In this document: piece by piece, positions 40,550 to 49,798 of the stretch
Layout of the letters: each line of letters begins with the position of its first letter
How positions within the stretch are numbered: position 1 is the stretch's first letter
Assembly: GCA_958296195.1 (NCBI GenBank)
Contig: OY282455.1
Coordinates: forward strand, 1,488,001-1,552,000
Source of the DNA: an uncultured Pseudomonadales bacterium
GTDB lineage: Bacteria; Pseudomonadota; Gammaproteobacteria; Pseudomonadales; Azotimanducaceae
Direction: 5' to 3'
Length of the DNA stretch: 64,000 bases
Made by a program: the position numbers and the translations under genes
The notes under the pieces: model-generated
What the model was told of the DNA's origin: nothing
Seen by the model: the letters and a program-made list of their open reading frames with translations, nothing else
Databases searched by the model: none

Positions 40550-40960
40550 TCACGCGAGTTCGCTTGCGGCGACTCCTTCATCTTTCGCAGCGTTCGCCAA
40601 CTTCCTGTCAAGGGTGGCGAGCCTTGCCCCTCGGCGCTTTGCTGTCTCGAGGTAGGCCGCGTCGTAGCCGCTGAGCTTGTGTTGACGCGCCAGCGCAGTG
40701 ATTTGATCGTCATGTTGGTCGCCGTCGGTTTGCAGAGATAGCTGGCGAAGGTCCTTCAGGTGATCTTCTGTGGTGCCTTCTTCAATGCGTCCTTGACGCT
40801 CGGCAACCAGCAAGACACTGCGCACCTCGTGCCAGAACAGATCTGGCACCACAATGCTCTCCAATCCACCTTGTTCGATTACGAAGTCCGCGTAGGGCGT
40901 TCCGGGACGGTCGCGCAGGCGCCCAGCGATGGCGATGGAAGCATCGATCACAACGGTCAT
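40550..40960 (-). CDS. PIN-domain nuclease (VapC-like), last gene of the defence operon
   Basis: 136 aa from the ATG at 40960, which overlaps the res stop (TGATG). PIN features: first strand VVIDASIAIAGR with the first Asp, a middle VVPDLFWHEVRSVL with the conserved Glu, and SGYDAAYLETAKRRGARLATLDRKLANAA with the C-terminal Asp pair. VapC toxins are magnesium-dependent RNases. No vapB-type antitoxin gene lies next to it; the only coupled partner is the type III restriction gene. It may be a solitary effector of the operon or a captured toxin. Confidence 0.75.
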   Translation of the reverse strand: MTVVIDASIAIAGRLRDRPGTPYADFVIEQGGLESIVVPDLFWHEVRSVLLVAERQGRIEEGTTEDHLKDLRQLSLQTDGDQHDDQITALARQHKLSGYDAAYLETAKRRGARLATLDRKLANAAKDEGVAASELA

Positions 40961-43809
40961 CACTTGCGACCCTCATCCCGCCATTGAAGAAACTCCTCGT
41001 GCGTCATGGTCGCTCCGCTCGCGTCGCGCTTTCGAGCCATGGCCTGGCCGACCAAGGTGAAGACAAGCACTCGGAAGGTGGCAAAGTCCGGGTGGAAGTC
41101 CGCCTGATTCACTCGTATGTACTTCCATGGGTCACCTGTTGCCTTGGCAATGCGGTGGCACCAGTCGTGCATCGCTGCATCTTTTTCCTCCGTGCCCTCC
41201 CAAACGCGGCCCTTGGTCTCGATCACCCAGTTCACGATCTCGCCATCCAAATCGCGCTGCACAGCCACCCAATCCGGGTAGTAGAAGCCGATAGCACCGC
41301 TGGGCTTCAGGTAGTCCACGCGGAAGGTGGTGCCGGAGGTGCCCTGCTCCGTGGTGCCGAGGGCAGCGAAGCGCAGGACGTCTGGGGCGCGGCTCAGGAA
41401 CTCCGCGAACTGGCGCTCGAAGTTGTTGTAGGTGGCGACGTAGTTGAAAACCGTTTTCTCCGCTTCCAGCGGTGGAAGGTTCCGCCGCCAGCTAAAGGGT
41501 TTCGTTTCGGACAGGTGGAAATCCTGGTTGTCGAATTCGATCTCGCGGCGTTCGACGGTGAGATCGGCGATCTTGCGGGCAAGGTAATTGGCGATGCCCT
41601 CCCTTATCTCCAATCGAGTCAGATGGGAGCGCGGGGCGTCGTCATCCAATTCGATCTGCCGGCCGAAACAACGACTCCTGATGTAGTCGCGTATCACCGG
41701 GTATAACTCGGCAAAGCGATTGGTCAGACCTGCCTTGGCAGCCACTCGATTGGTCAAATCGGCCAGAAGCTCCTGGGCGGGTCGCAGGCTGCCGGCGATG
41801 TCGTCTTGATGCACTTCGGTATCCGTCGTGGCGAATTCCAGCCTCAGCCTGATCCGGAACGGTTCACCGAGCTCCTTCTGGTCGAATATCGGTTCGAGGG
41901 ACTGCACATCCAGACCCGACAGCTTGCGGTGGTCGTGCTTCAGGCTCGGCTTGGTGATGGGAATGGCGACATCGTACTTCAGCCGTTCCTGCACCGCCTC
42001 GATGATGATCGGCGGCGGCGGATTGGTCGTCGTAGTCGCTACGCCGACGCCCTCCGCCTCCAGTTGCTCACGCAGGACGTTGAGCAGGTTGCGCGTGCCG
42101 AGCACCTCCAGGGTCTGCGTCCGGTCCGGGCTTACCTGCGACATCAGGCGCAAACCGCGGCCGATCACCTGTTCCGGGAGTATCTCGGCCCTCGCGGTGA
42201 ACGGCCGCAGCCCCAGCACCACCGTCACGTTGCGCACATCCCATCCCTCGCGCAGCATCATCACGCTGACGATGGCCTTGATCCCGCTCTCGGCCTTGTC
42301 GATGTCCCGCGCCGCCTGCCGCGCCTTTTCGAGGTCTCCCTTCCTGATCTCACCCGTGGAGTCGGTGTGGATGACGAGTATCTCGGATTTCTTGAAACCG
42401 AACTCCTTGGTCTTCCACAGATGTTCGCCCAGTGCGTCGGCGTAGATGTTCTTCTCCGCCATGATGAAGAGCACCGGCCTGATGTCCAACCTCCTGTACA
42501 CCTTCCGATGTTCCTTCCAGCGCTTGACAGCAGCCTGTAGCCAGTAGCCGTACTTCTCCGCCACGTTGTCCTTGGTAACCCCATCAGGGTCTTCGGTCGG
42601 CTGATTCCGATCGGCTTCCCCGGTCACGATGAGGGGCGCCTTGACGATCCGATCCTCCACGGCCTGCGCCAGCGGATAGTCCACGACTGTCCAAGGGAAA
42701 TACATGCCGTTCTGATCCTTCGGGGTTGCCGAAAAATCCAACCACGCGCTGATGCCGTTGGGCATCGCCTGATGGACCGCCAGCAAGGATTTGCTCCAAG
42801 CCAGCTTTTCGTCGTGGACATGGTGCGCCTCGTCATTCAGCACGACGAGGTCCTTCAGCGATTTCACCCGCTCCAACATGGAGCGCTGACCGGATGACGC
42901 GATATCCTGCGCCGGTTTCCTGCCTAGGAGCGCCTCGACGGCGTTCTCCGGCATCCACTCCCGGTCTCGTGACTCGTAGAGCTGGTGGATGTTGGTGAGG
43001 AGGAGGTTTCCAGACGGGTCCGGCTCGGCAGCCTCCCCGCGGAGGATCACCTTCTGTGAGAAGCTGCCCTTCCACTCTGGGGGGATCAACGGCAATTCGT
43101 GGAATATGCGGTTACTCGCGAAGTCCTTTTCCAGCCGTTGATACACGATCACGTTGGGGGCCACGATGAGGAAGTTGGTGGAGAGATCCGAGCCGGGTAT
43201 GCGCTGCTTGTGGAGACGGGACCAGACAACCGCCATCGCCATCACCCAGGTCTTGCCCGAACCGGTGGCCATTTTGAACGCGAACCGCCGCAGGTTTTCG
43301 GGCGGCAGGTCCTGTACCCCGTCCGAATCCAGCTCCGGGACGTAACGGCGAAGCTGCCGCCTCCCTTCCATCGTCGTCTGAAACTCGATGTTCTTCGAGA
43401 GCAGGTCCTTCTCGTAGATCTTCCCGTGTGCTTCGATGAGCGCCTTGGTGTCGCGCTGGCCGGCGATCTCCACCAGCCAAACCAGCGTCTCGATCGCTTC
43501 GCGCTGGCAGAAGTAGTACCGGAACGGTGCATCGAAGCCGGTGACCTCGTGATCCTCCTCGAACCAGTATTCGAACAGACGGTGGGTCACCTCGGAGGCA
43601 CCCGGATAGCCGCCGTCGCGCCAAACGTCCACCGCATCGCGGATCTTCGGTGCCAGCAAGAGCTGGCTCTGCCGGCGGCCAGAATGGTCCTCGCGCCAGC
43701 CGGTCGGTGCGTTGTCGTCCTTGACCAAGTGGGAAACAGGTGGCGTCCATGGCCGGCGGTTTGGAATTCCCGGCAGATCCTTGTCGTAGGCGACGACCGA
43801 GCGCGCCAC
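40960..43809 (-). CDS. res: Type III restriction enzyme, Res subunit (DEAD-like helicase plus nuclease)
   Basis: 949 aa from a GTG at 43809, two bases after the mod stop and behind GTGAAG; the frame is open further but runs into mod. Helicase motifs: Walker A KMATGSGKTWVMAM (near 179-192), DEAH-like VVLNDEAHHVHD (near 322), SATPKDQNG, and motif VI EQVIGRGLRLMS. The C-terminal third (RVDYLKPSGAIGFYYPDWVAV, then WVIETKGR) contains the PD-(D/E)XK nuclease pattern D...ExK. With Mod it cuts DNA after translocation between two unmethylated head-to-head sites. Upstream are mod and an AlbA_2 regulator; downstream a PIN gene. Confidence 0.9.
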   Translation of the reverse strand: MARSVVAYDKDLPGIPNRRPWTPPVSHLVKDDNAPTGWREDHSGRRQSQLLLAPKIRDAVDVWRDGGYPGASEVTHRLFEYWFEEDHEVTGFDAPFRYYFCQREAIETLVWLVEIAGQRDTKALIEAHGKIYEKDLLSKNIEFQTTMEGRRQLRRYVPELDSDGVQDLPPENLRRFAFKMATGSGKTWVMAMAVVWSRLHKQRIPGSDLSTNFLIVAPNVIVYQRLEKDFASNRIFHELPLIPPEWKGSFSQKVILRGEAAEPDPSGNLLLTNIHQLYESRDREWMPENAVEALLGRKPAQDIASSGQRSMLERVKSLKDLVVLNDEAHHVHDEKLAWSKSLLAVHQAMPNGISAWLDFSATPKDQNGMYFPWTVVDYPLAQAVEDRIVKAPLIVTGEADRNQPTEDPDGVTKDNVAEKYGYWLQAAVKRWKEHRKVYRRLDIRPVLFIMAEKNIYADALGEHLWKTKEFGFKKSEILVIHTDSTGEIRKGDLEKARQAARDIDKAESGIKAIVSVMMLREGWDVRNVTVVLGLRPFTARAEILPEQVIGRGLRLMSQVSPDRTQTLEVLGTRNLLNVLREQLEAEGVGVATTTTNPPPPIIIEAVQERLKYDVAIPITKPSLKHDHRKLSGLDVQSLEPIFDQKELGEPFRIRLRLEFATTDTEVHQDDIAGSLRPAQELLADLTNRVAAKAGLTNRFAELYPVIRDYIRSRCFGRQIELDDDAPRSHLTRLEIREGIANYLARKIADLTVERREIEFDNQDFHLSETKPFSWRRNLPPLEAEKTVFNYVATYNNFERQFAEFLSRAPDVLRFAALGTTEQGTSGTTFRVDYLKPSGAIGFYYPDWVAVQRDLDGEIVNWVIETKGRVWEGTEEKDAAMHDWCHRIAKATGDPWKYIRVNQADFHPDFATFRVLVFTLVGQAMARKRDASGATMTHEEFLQWRDEGRK

Positions 43810-43811
43810 CG

Positions 43812-45668
43812 CTACTTCACCCGCACGTCGAACAACTGCGATGTGTCGTTGCCGAAGATGTCGATCACCTTCACCAAGGCACGATACTTCCCCGCCCTTG
43901 GATAGGTGTGCGGATCGGAGACCAGCGCCAGCGAGCGATCCTGTCGCGTGCGGTACGTCACCCAGCCCTGCATGAACGTGTCGTGTTGGAAATCCCAATC
44001 CACAGCCCAATAGTCGATGTAATCAGACCATTTGCTGACCTTGCTTCGAACCTCCGGTGGGATGAGTTCCGGGTTGGCGATTACGAAGTCCTCCAGCTTC
44101 ACGTGCGCCGTCAGCTTCCTCGGCGTTTGGATCGCCGCCTTCAGGTAGGCCAACTCGAAGAAGCGCACATCGCGTTTTTCCACCGCCTGCCGCTCCATCA
44201 CCTCGCGAGGAATTTGCAGCGGCAACAGCTTGACGCCCTTGGCCTTGGCCTCGCTGACCATCAGGTCGTGCAGCCCCATCTCCCACTCCCAGCCCAGCAC
44301 ATGCAGCTCCTTCTGCCGGAGCCTGACGCACTCATCCACCGCTGCGTCGATGTCGCCAATGGTGATAGGAGCGTCTATTGCTCCAATGTGGACCATCGCT
44401 TTGTTCTTCTGGCCGTGCAGATGTGTGAGCCCCGGTACCGGGCGGGCACCGTAGAGCTTGAGTATGAACGCCAGATACTCGTAAAGCGTGCTCTCCTTCA
44501 TGGGAGAAGCGCTTGTGTCGCCAAACATGGCCGCTTGCCAATACTGGCGTTCGTACTTACCGAGGTTGAGGACATCAAAGGGCTTGCAGTTCTTGATTCC
44601 TAGCAATCGTTTCCGACTGACATGGACACCCCACCTGCCTAAGTCACATCCGATCCAGCGTCGATTCAGCCGCTCCGCAACCGCCAAACTCGTACCGGAA
44701 CCGCAGAAAAAGTCGGCTACAAGGTCGCCACTATCGGTACAGGTACTGATAATCCTATCGAGAAGCGCCTCCGGCTTCTGCGTCGGATAACCCGTACGCT
44801 CTCTGGAAACGCCTGCAACTATCGAAATGTTCCAAACATCGCGTACGGCGAGCCCCTTGGTAGGTTTGTCGATGGTGATCTTCCTCGTTCCGGTCTTCGG
44901 GTCGAGCACCTGTGTCTTTCCTCCAAATCTCTTCAAGTAACTTTCTGAGACCTCCTCATACTCCTTGTTAAAGACATGCTCACCGCTCTTATGCGTCTTC
45001 CGATAAAACAGAATGTCGTCGTGCATTCTCTGGAATACGTTCTGGGTTCCAGGCCATCGTTTGTAGCTCCAGACGATGTGATTGCAGAAGCAGTCCGAAC
45101 CAAAAATCTCATCCATAACCTGACGGACCAGAAACGATGTGTTGGGATCAAGGTGTACGAAGATAGAACCGCGTGGCGACAAGAGATCGCGTAACAAATG
45201 AAGTCTGTCGGTCATCATGTCGAGAAATGAAGACAGTCCACGGCCCCATGTATCTCGATATGCTTTCTCCTCAATGATCGACTGTTCTTTGGCTACGTTT
45301 GTGTTCCCCTCCCCAACGTGCGCCGTGAAAGAGAAGTCTGCGCCCGTGGCAAAAGGTGGATCTATGTAGATTAGGTCTATCTTGCCGGCGAACTTCTCCA
45401 GAAGCGAACCCATCACCAGCAAGTTATCGCCCCAGATGAGCTTGTTCCTCCATCCATCTTCAAAGGTGTCACCCTCGCTACCCTCGTAAACGTCAAACAG
45501 CGATGTCTGCATACCGCCCTTCTTTGCCTCGCGCGCGGCACGGCTCTCGTTGACGGTCTCGATGATCTGGAACGGCAGGTTGACTCGCGGAACTTCCTTG
45601 GGCGTTCCGTCATCGTTGTACTTGCCGGGCCAGACCAGCTCGGTCTTCGTGACGTCGATCTTCGGCAT
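43812..45668 (-). CDS. mod: Type III DNA methyltransferase, Mod subunit
   Basis: 618 aa. Catalytic motif IV IYIDPPFATG (near 97-106) precedes the AdoMet-binding motif I VADFFCGSGTSLAVAERLNRRWIGCD (near 316), the beta-class order of type III Mod proteins, with TGYPTQKPEALLDRII before it. DPPF instead of DPPY indicates N6-adenine or N4-cytosine methylation. Residues 150-250 and the C-terminal 200 residues are variable, where target recognition is expected. It starts one base after the AlbA_2 gene ends and stops two bases before res, so the three are a single transcription unit. Confidence 0.9.
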   Translation of the reverse strand: MPKIDVTKTELVWPGKYNDDGTPKEVPRVNLPFQIIETVNESRAAREAKKGGMQTSLFDVYEGSEGDTFEDGWRNKLIWGDNLLVMGSLLEKFAGKIDLIYIDPPFATGADFSFTAHVGEGNTNVAKEQSIIEEKAYRDTWGRGLSSFLDMMTDRLHLLRDLLSPRGSIFVHLDPNTSFLVRQVMDEIFGSDCFCNHIVWSYKRWPGTQNVFQRMHDDILFYRKTHKSGEHVFNKEYEEVSESYLKRFGGKTQVLDPKTGTRKITIDKPTKGLAVRDVWNISIVAGVSRERTGYPTQKPEALLDRIISTCTDSGDLVADFFCGSGTSLAVAERLNRRWIGCDLGRWGVHVSRKRLLGIKNCKPFDVLNLGKYERQYWQAAMFGDTSASPMKESTLYEYLAFILKLYGARPVPGLTHLHGQKNKAMVHIGAIDAPITIGDIDAAVDECVRLRQKELHVLGWEWEMGLHDLMVSEAKAKGVKLLPLQIPREVMERQAVEKRDVRFFELAYLKAAIQTPRKLTAHVKLEDFVIANPELIPPEVRSKVSKWSDYIDYWAVDWDFQHDTFMQGWVTYRTRQDRSLALVSDPHTYPRAGKYRALVKVIDIFGNDTSQLFDVRVK

Positions 45669-47162
45669 CTACTGTCCCTCTTCGATTCGTTTCAGGAATT
45701 CGCTTCCCGCGGGCGTCAGACGGTATCGCTGCTTGCTGCTGCGCGGCTTATCCGGGATGGTCATTTCGATCAGGCCAGCCTCAAGGGCGGGTTTCAGATA
45801 GATTTCGTTGAAGTGGTCGCGGTGTCTCAGACCGAGAGCCTCCTGGAGGCTCTGCCGGGTCATTTCCCCCGACAACACCCATAGCAGTCGAGCTTGCCCG
45901 GTGACTTGCCCGGTGACTTGCCCGGTGACTTGTCCGGTGACTTGGTCGGTGACTTGGTCGGTGACTTCCGGGGTAGCTTGGCCAGTGACTTCGGGGGTGG
46001 CTAGCAGTTCTCCCCCAGCGGCTTGTCGCACCTCTGGGTTAGGCCGGAAGGTAACCGTGACAAAGCTATCGGCCTCGAACTCCGGTTCCGGGCAGTCCAC
46101 GGCCTTGGCGCCGTCACGGATGCGCCGGATGCCGGTGCCCGCCTTCTCGATGAAGTCGATGCGATGCAGCAGGTCGGCGACGAGCGGGTTGCGCCGCAGG
46201 CTCTTGTGGCCCAGATCGGCCAAGGTCACGCCCTTCGGCAGGCTGCCCGGACTGATCACCTCGATACGGTCGGCGTACAGTTCGACGAAGACGTTGGCAC
46301 CTTGGAGAAACCAGTCGCGGTGCATCACGGCGTTGGTGATCGCCTCGCGCAGGGCCTCCATCGGGTACTCCGGGATGTTCTGCCGCCTCAGGCTCTCGAT
46401 GCGGTATGCGGTGCGCGTGTTGCGCTCGATGAAGCGCATGGCGTCTTCAATGTCCGCCACGATGCCGCCGTCGAAGTCCTTGCGGTCTAGGATGTGAACC
46501 TTGTCTGCGCCGCGCCCAAGGAGGCAAGTGATGTACGCCTCCGAGAAGAAGCGGCGCACCTTCTTGGCGAAGAAGAGCACCCCGGCGTTGCGGAACAGCA
46601 AGCGGTCGCCGGCCCGCTCGGCCACCTCGATGTTGACCAGCACATCCTCCACCGACGGGCCGCCCGTGATGCCGGATAGCCGCAGCCAGGCGTCGAACTT
46701 GTCGCGGTCGAAGTCCTCCGGGTAGCTGAAGCGGGGGCAGGGCGAAAGATCGAACCGGATCACCCCTTCCTCGCGGAAGAAGTCCCGGATTTCATCACGG
46801 CTGAGCTTCTGCGTCACCGCGCCCTGCCGCCAAAAGAAGCCGTCGCTGCACTGCACCGGCTTGGCGTCGCTTTCCCGCACATGGACCGCGAGCACCCCGT
46901 CCACCGGCTCTACCAGCACCTTCACCGAAGGATCGCAATTACGGGCGATGTCCTGAATGCGAGCATGCAGAGCGTTGGAGTCCTGGATGCCCTTCACCGT
47001 GCCGTCATCGGCCACGCCAAGCAGTATCCGGCCCCCAATGGTGTTCGCCAACGCCACCAATTCCCGAGCAAAGCCAGCCGAGAGCGCCTCCTTGAACTCC
47101 AGAGTGGTGCCCTCGCCCTGCTGGATCATGATGTCGATATCAGTTAGTGTGATACTTACCAC
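45669..47162 (-). CDS. AlbA_2 / GHKL-ATPase DNA-binding regulator
   Basis: 497 aa from a GTG at 47162; an ATG at 47129 is a possible shorter start. AlbA_2 domain: EGTTLEFKEALSAGFARELVALANTIGGRILLGVADDG (near 17-54). A histidine-kinase-like ATPase segment with N-box EALREAITNAVMHRDWF and G-box EKAGTGIRRIRDGAK follows (about 265-365). Then come repeats of GQVT/DQVT four-residue units (about 390-425) and a winged-helix C-terminus (LLWVLSGEMTRQSLQEALGL). Such proteins act as regulators in mobile and defence loci. It sits between the TIR gene and mod with short gaps, so control of this operon is the natural guess. Confidence 0.8.
   Translation of the reverse strand: MVSITLTDIDIMIQQGEGTTLEFKEALSAGFARELVALANTIGGRILLGVADDGTVKGIQDSNALHARIQDIARNCDPSVKVLVEPVDGVLAVHVRESDAKPVQCSDGFFWRQGAVTQKLSRDEIRDFFREEGVIRFDLSPCPRFSYPEDFDRDKFDAWLRLSGITGGPSVEDVLVNIEVAERAGDRLLFRNAGVLFFAKKVRRFFSEAYITCLLGRGADKVHILDRKDFDGGIVADIEDAMRFIERNTRTAYRIESLRRQNIPEYPMEALREAITNAVMHRDWFLQGANVFVELYADRIEVISPGSLPKGVTLADLGHKSLRRNPLVADLLHRIDFIEKAGTGIRRIRDGAKAVDCPEPEFEADSFVTVTFRPNPEVRQAAGGELLATPEVTGQATPEVTDQVTDQVTGQVTGQVTGQVTGQARLLWVLSGEMTRQSLQEALGLRHRDHFNEIYLKPALEAGLIEMTIPDKPRSSKQRYRLTPAGSEFLKRIEEGQ
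45892..45970. repeat. 12-bp tandem repeat inside the AlbA_2 gene
   Basis: About six copies of a 12-bp unit (GTGACTTGCCCG and close variants TGTCCG, TGGTCG) in frame, encoding VTGQ/VTDQ four-residue units on the minus strand. A whole number of codons per unit means copy-number change alters linker length without frameshift. Confidence 0.85.
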
Positions 47163-47183
47163 CGCTCATCACCCTTGCAGCAT

Positions 47184-49787
47184 CTACTTACCGGTATTAG
47201 CGGGAATTGCGTCGCGTGGACAAATTAGGTCTGTGACGACTCTCAGCCTTGCCTTCAGGGCCTCCACCTTATGCAGATCATGGCCATCTTGACGTTCGCA
47301 GTTCGAGATCGCATCCGCAGCTTGGTTCAAGTACAACTCAGCGGTAGCGGAGTTGGGCGGTGCCTGCTCCGCTTGCGTCAGCCTAATGCTGGCGAGCAGG
47401 CCATAGCTAGCCGCGAGGTTGCGACCGCGGCCAATTTGACCTTGAACCAGTGCGAGCGCCCGATCCAGTTCGCCCTTTCGATATTCAATACGCGCATGGA
47501 GATGTTCACAAATGTCCCTCTGTTTTTGATTCACAGACAATTCAAGCAAGGGCTTAAGAGTATCCCCGGCCTCCCCTATGTTCCCTCCGTCGATGAGCAG
47601 TGATATCAAGTGCGAGCGGGCGGTGAACTGGGCGGGATCGAGTCGTACCGCTTCTTTGGCCTCCTCAAGAGCTTCGGCCTCCCGCGCCAAGGCCGTCAGT
47701 ATCCGAGAAAGCCGGTGACGCAATCCCCAGTTCGATGGATTGCGTACAACCGCAACGCGTGCTGCGGCCAGAGCCTGCTCGAACTGCCCCATTTCTTCGT
47801 GGATACGCGCTTCCAGATCGAGCGTGAACGGATTGTCCGACTCAATGTGCTTCGCCTGTGCCAAGAACTCCAACGCCTCGGCGGGACGTCCAAGCCTGTA
47901 TAGACACTCGGCGGAATCTCGGTAAGATGCCACATGGCGGTCGTCAGTCGCTAGCACCCTCGAAAACTCAGCAAGCGCCTCTTCGTTAGCGCTTGCGCGG
48001 AGCAGTCTCCATCCGCGAAGGTGTCGGATTCCCCGGTCGCGTGGTCGCTCCCGCAACAACGCATCAATGAGTTCGTCAGCACTGTCCCATCTATTTTTGC
48101 GGATGTGGATGCGCGCTAGATACATGCGCATACGCCAATGTTGCGGTTCGCCCTCTAGTACAAGCAAAATGAACTTCTCCGCCAAATCGAGTCTTCTTCG
48201 GTTGTAGTGTGTGATCGCAGCTTGAGAAAGTTCGCCAGTCAACCCGCGACGTACTTCCTGCGCTTTAGCGATATCACCAGCTAGTGCATAGAGACGACAA
48301 ACGGCTGGCAAAAGGGCTACAAAATCCGCCGTTTCGGTGGACAGTCCTTCAAGGTGACTGTGTACTATTCCGACTACCTGCTGGGCCCTCAGCGTGTAAT
48401 CCTCATGGTCAAGATGACTACGCCAGAAGTGGTCGGACACAAGCGGGTGTAGGCCCAGCTTGGTCGAGTGAGGCGTGACTTCGGCGATGCCGGCGCGAGT
48501 GGCGTCCTCCACAGCAGCATGAAAGTTATCATTGTCCATCTGCATGGCTTCCGCCAGCACTCTCGATGGCAGCGGTGTGCTGACGATAGCGAGTGTCTCC
48601 AGCAGACGACAAGCGGCATTCGAGAGTTCCAAATCCCGAATAAGCGTTTTTGCCAAGTCCCTACGGAGTGCAACTAGCTCGGCGGGATACTCTAGCAGGC
48701 GTACCGAGCCATGCTGAGCAATTAGATTTGCGGCCAGCTTTGCTGCAATGGGATGGCCATGCAACTCTGCGGCGACCCTGGCTGCGTCATCTGTATCTAG
48801 TTGGCCACCTTCGACGACTTCGTACCACAAGGCAATCAGCGATGCCATGTGGGATAGACCAAGGCCAGATATGTGGATGTTGGCTAAGTGTGTCGCTAGC
48901 TCGAAAGGGATGCGTGGTCGCCATGTCGATGTAAGGAAGACTGGTTTACGGTATGTTTGCGATAGTGCAAGAACTTGTCGTATGAGCGTGGGAAGCGGTT
49001 CTTCCCAGTCTTGCTCAGTCCCGAACCAGTGCTGACAGTCTTTAATGACAATAAACTGCCCACGTTCAATGATTGTTGCCACGGACTTTTCGATTGCGGC
49101 TAGCGCCTCGAGTTTCGTGGTCTCTGGAAGTACGGTACGAAATGCTTCATAATGGATCTGCAAGGCAAGTTCTGCCGGTCCCGTGCCGGGACGTACGGTA
49201 AGCTCGATGATCGATGCACCTTCGAAGAAGCGACGTAAGGCCTCGTGGACGGTCGCTGCCTTGCCAACACCCTTGAATCCGTGAAGGAGTATCACTCTCG
49301 TCTCAGAGTCGTTGATCATCGTCTCAACTCGCTCCAACTCCTCGTTGCGGTTCAGGAATCGGTGGCGCGTCCCACTGGTAGGCTGTGAGAGAGCCGGTTG
49401 GAGAGCGGAGATGATGTCGTCGATTGGGGTTTCGGACCCCTCTACAGACAGAAAGTGGAAGGGCTGCAGACGGAGCGGGAGGTCAGTGCCATCCAGTTTG
49501 ACCACCTTGATGCGAATCGCACGCTGGCCGAGCGCACGAATGAAAGCCATATGCGTCTCGTGCTTTACCCACTCGGACTTCGCCGCTGTCGCGCTCCAAA
49601 ACAGCACGAAGTCGGTCGCGGAACTGATGCCGTCCTCAATGGCATCAAGAAACCGCTTGCCCCACTCGATCTCCGCACGATCAAGCCATGCAGCGTTTGG
49701 ACTGAGCGCTTCATAAACGGCAAGTACAATGGCTTTATCGATTGAAGAGTGGCTGAGAAATGCTCGCGCCGGATGCTCGTATGTCAT
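47184..49787 (-). CDS. TIR-STAND NTPase-TPR protein (NLR-like defence protein)
   Basis: 867 aa in three parts. Residues 1-120 are a TIR domain: RAFLSHSSIDKAIVLAVYEAL, WLDRAEIEWGKRFLDAIEDGI, SEWVKHETHMAFI with the glutamate of the S-x-W-x-x-x-E helix. Residues 135-430 are a STAND-type NTPase beginning FLNRNEELERVETMI with the loop LLHGFKGVGKAATVHEAL, in which Ala replaces the usual Thr/Ser after GK, and a Walker-B-like FIVIKDCQHWF. Residues 500-840 hold TPR repeats. Such proteins sense phage components through the repeats and act through TIR NADase activity. It lies 11 bp after the helicase gene and 21 bp before the AlbA_2 gene, and is less GC-rich than the opp genes. Confidence 0.8.
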   Translation of the reverse strand: MTYEHPARAFLSHSSIDKAIVLAVYEALSPNAAWLDRAEIEWGKRFLDAIEDGISSATDFVLFWSATAAKSEWVKHETHMAFIRALGQRAIRIKVVKLDGTDLPLRLQPFHFLSVEGSETPIDDIISALQPALSQPTSGTRHRFLNRNEELERVETMINDSETRVILLHGFKGVGKAATVHEALRRFFEGASIIELTVRPGTGPAELALQIHYEAFRTVLPETTKLEALAAIEKSVATIIERGQFIVIKDCQHWFGTEQDWEEPLPTLIRQVLALSQTYRKPVFLTSTWRPRIPFELATHLANIHISGLGLSHMASLIALWYEVVEGGQLDTDDAARVAAELHGHPIAAKLAANLIAQHGSVRLLEYPAELVALRRDLAKTLIRDLELSNAACRLLETLAIVSTPLPSRVLAEAMQMDNDNFHAAVEDATRAGIAEVTPHSTKLGLHPLVSDHFWRSHLDHEDYTLRAQQVVGIVHSHLEGLSTETADFVALLPAVCRLYALAGDIAKAQEVRRGLTGELSQAAITHYNRRRLDLAEKFILLVLEGEPQHWRMRMYLARIHIRKNRWDSADELIDALLRERPRDRGIRHLRGWRLLRASANEEALAEFSRVLATDDRHVASYRDSAECLYRLGRPAEALEFLAQAKHIESDNPFTLDLEARIHEEMGQFEQALAAARVAVVRNPSNWGLRHRLSRILTALAREAEALEEAKEAVRLDPAQFTARSHLISLLIDGGNIGEAGDTLKPLLELSVNQKQRDICEHLHARIEYRKGELDRALALVQGQIGRGRNLAASYGLLASIRLTQAEQAPPNSATAELYLNQAADAISNCERQDGHDLHKVEALKARLRVVTDLICPRDAIPANTGK

Positions 49788-49798
49788 TGGGCTCCTCC

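Noticed and set aside
45892-45970. Possible CRISPR-like array
   Set aside because: Units are 12 bp, contiguous, without spacers and in coding frame; no cas genes are near. No CRISPR array was seen anywhere in the window.
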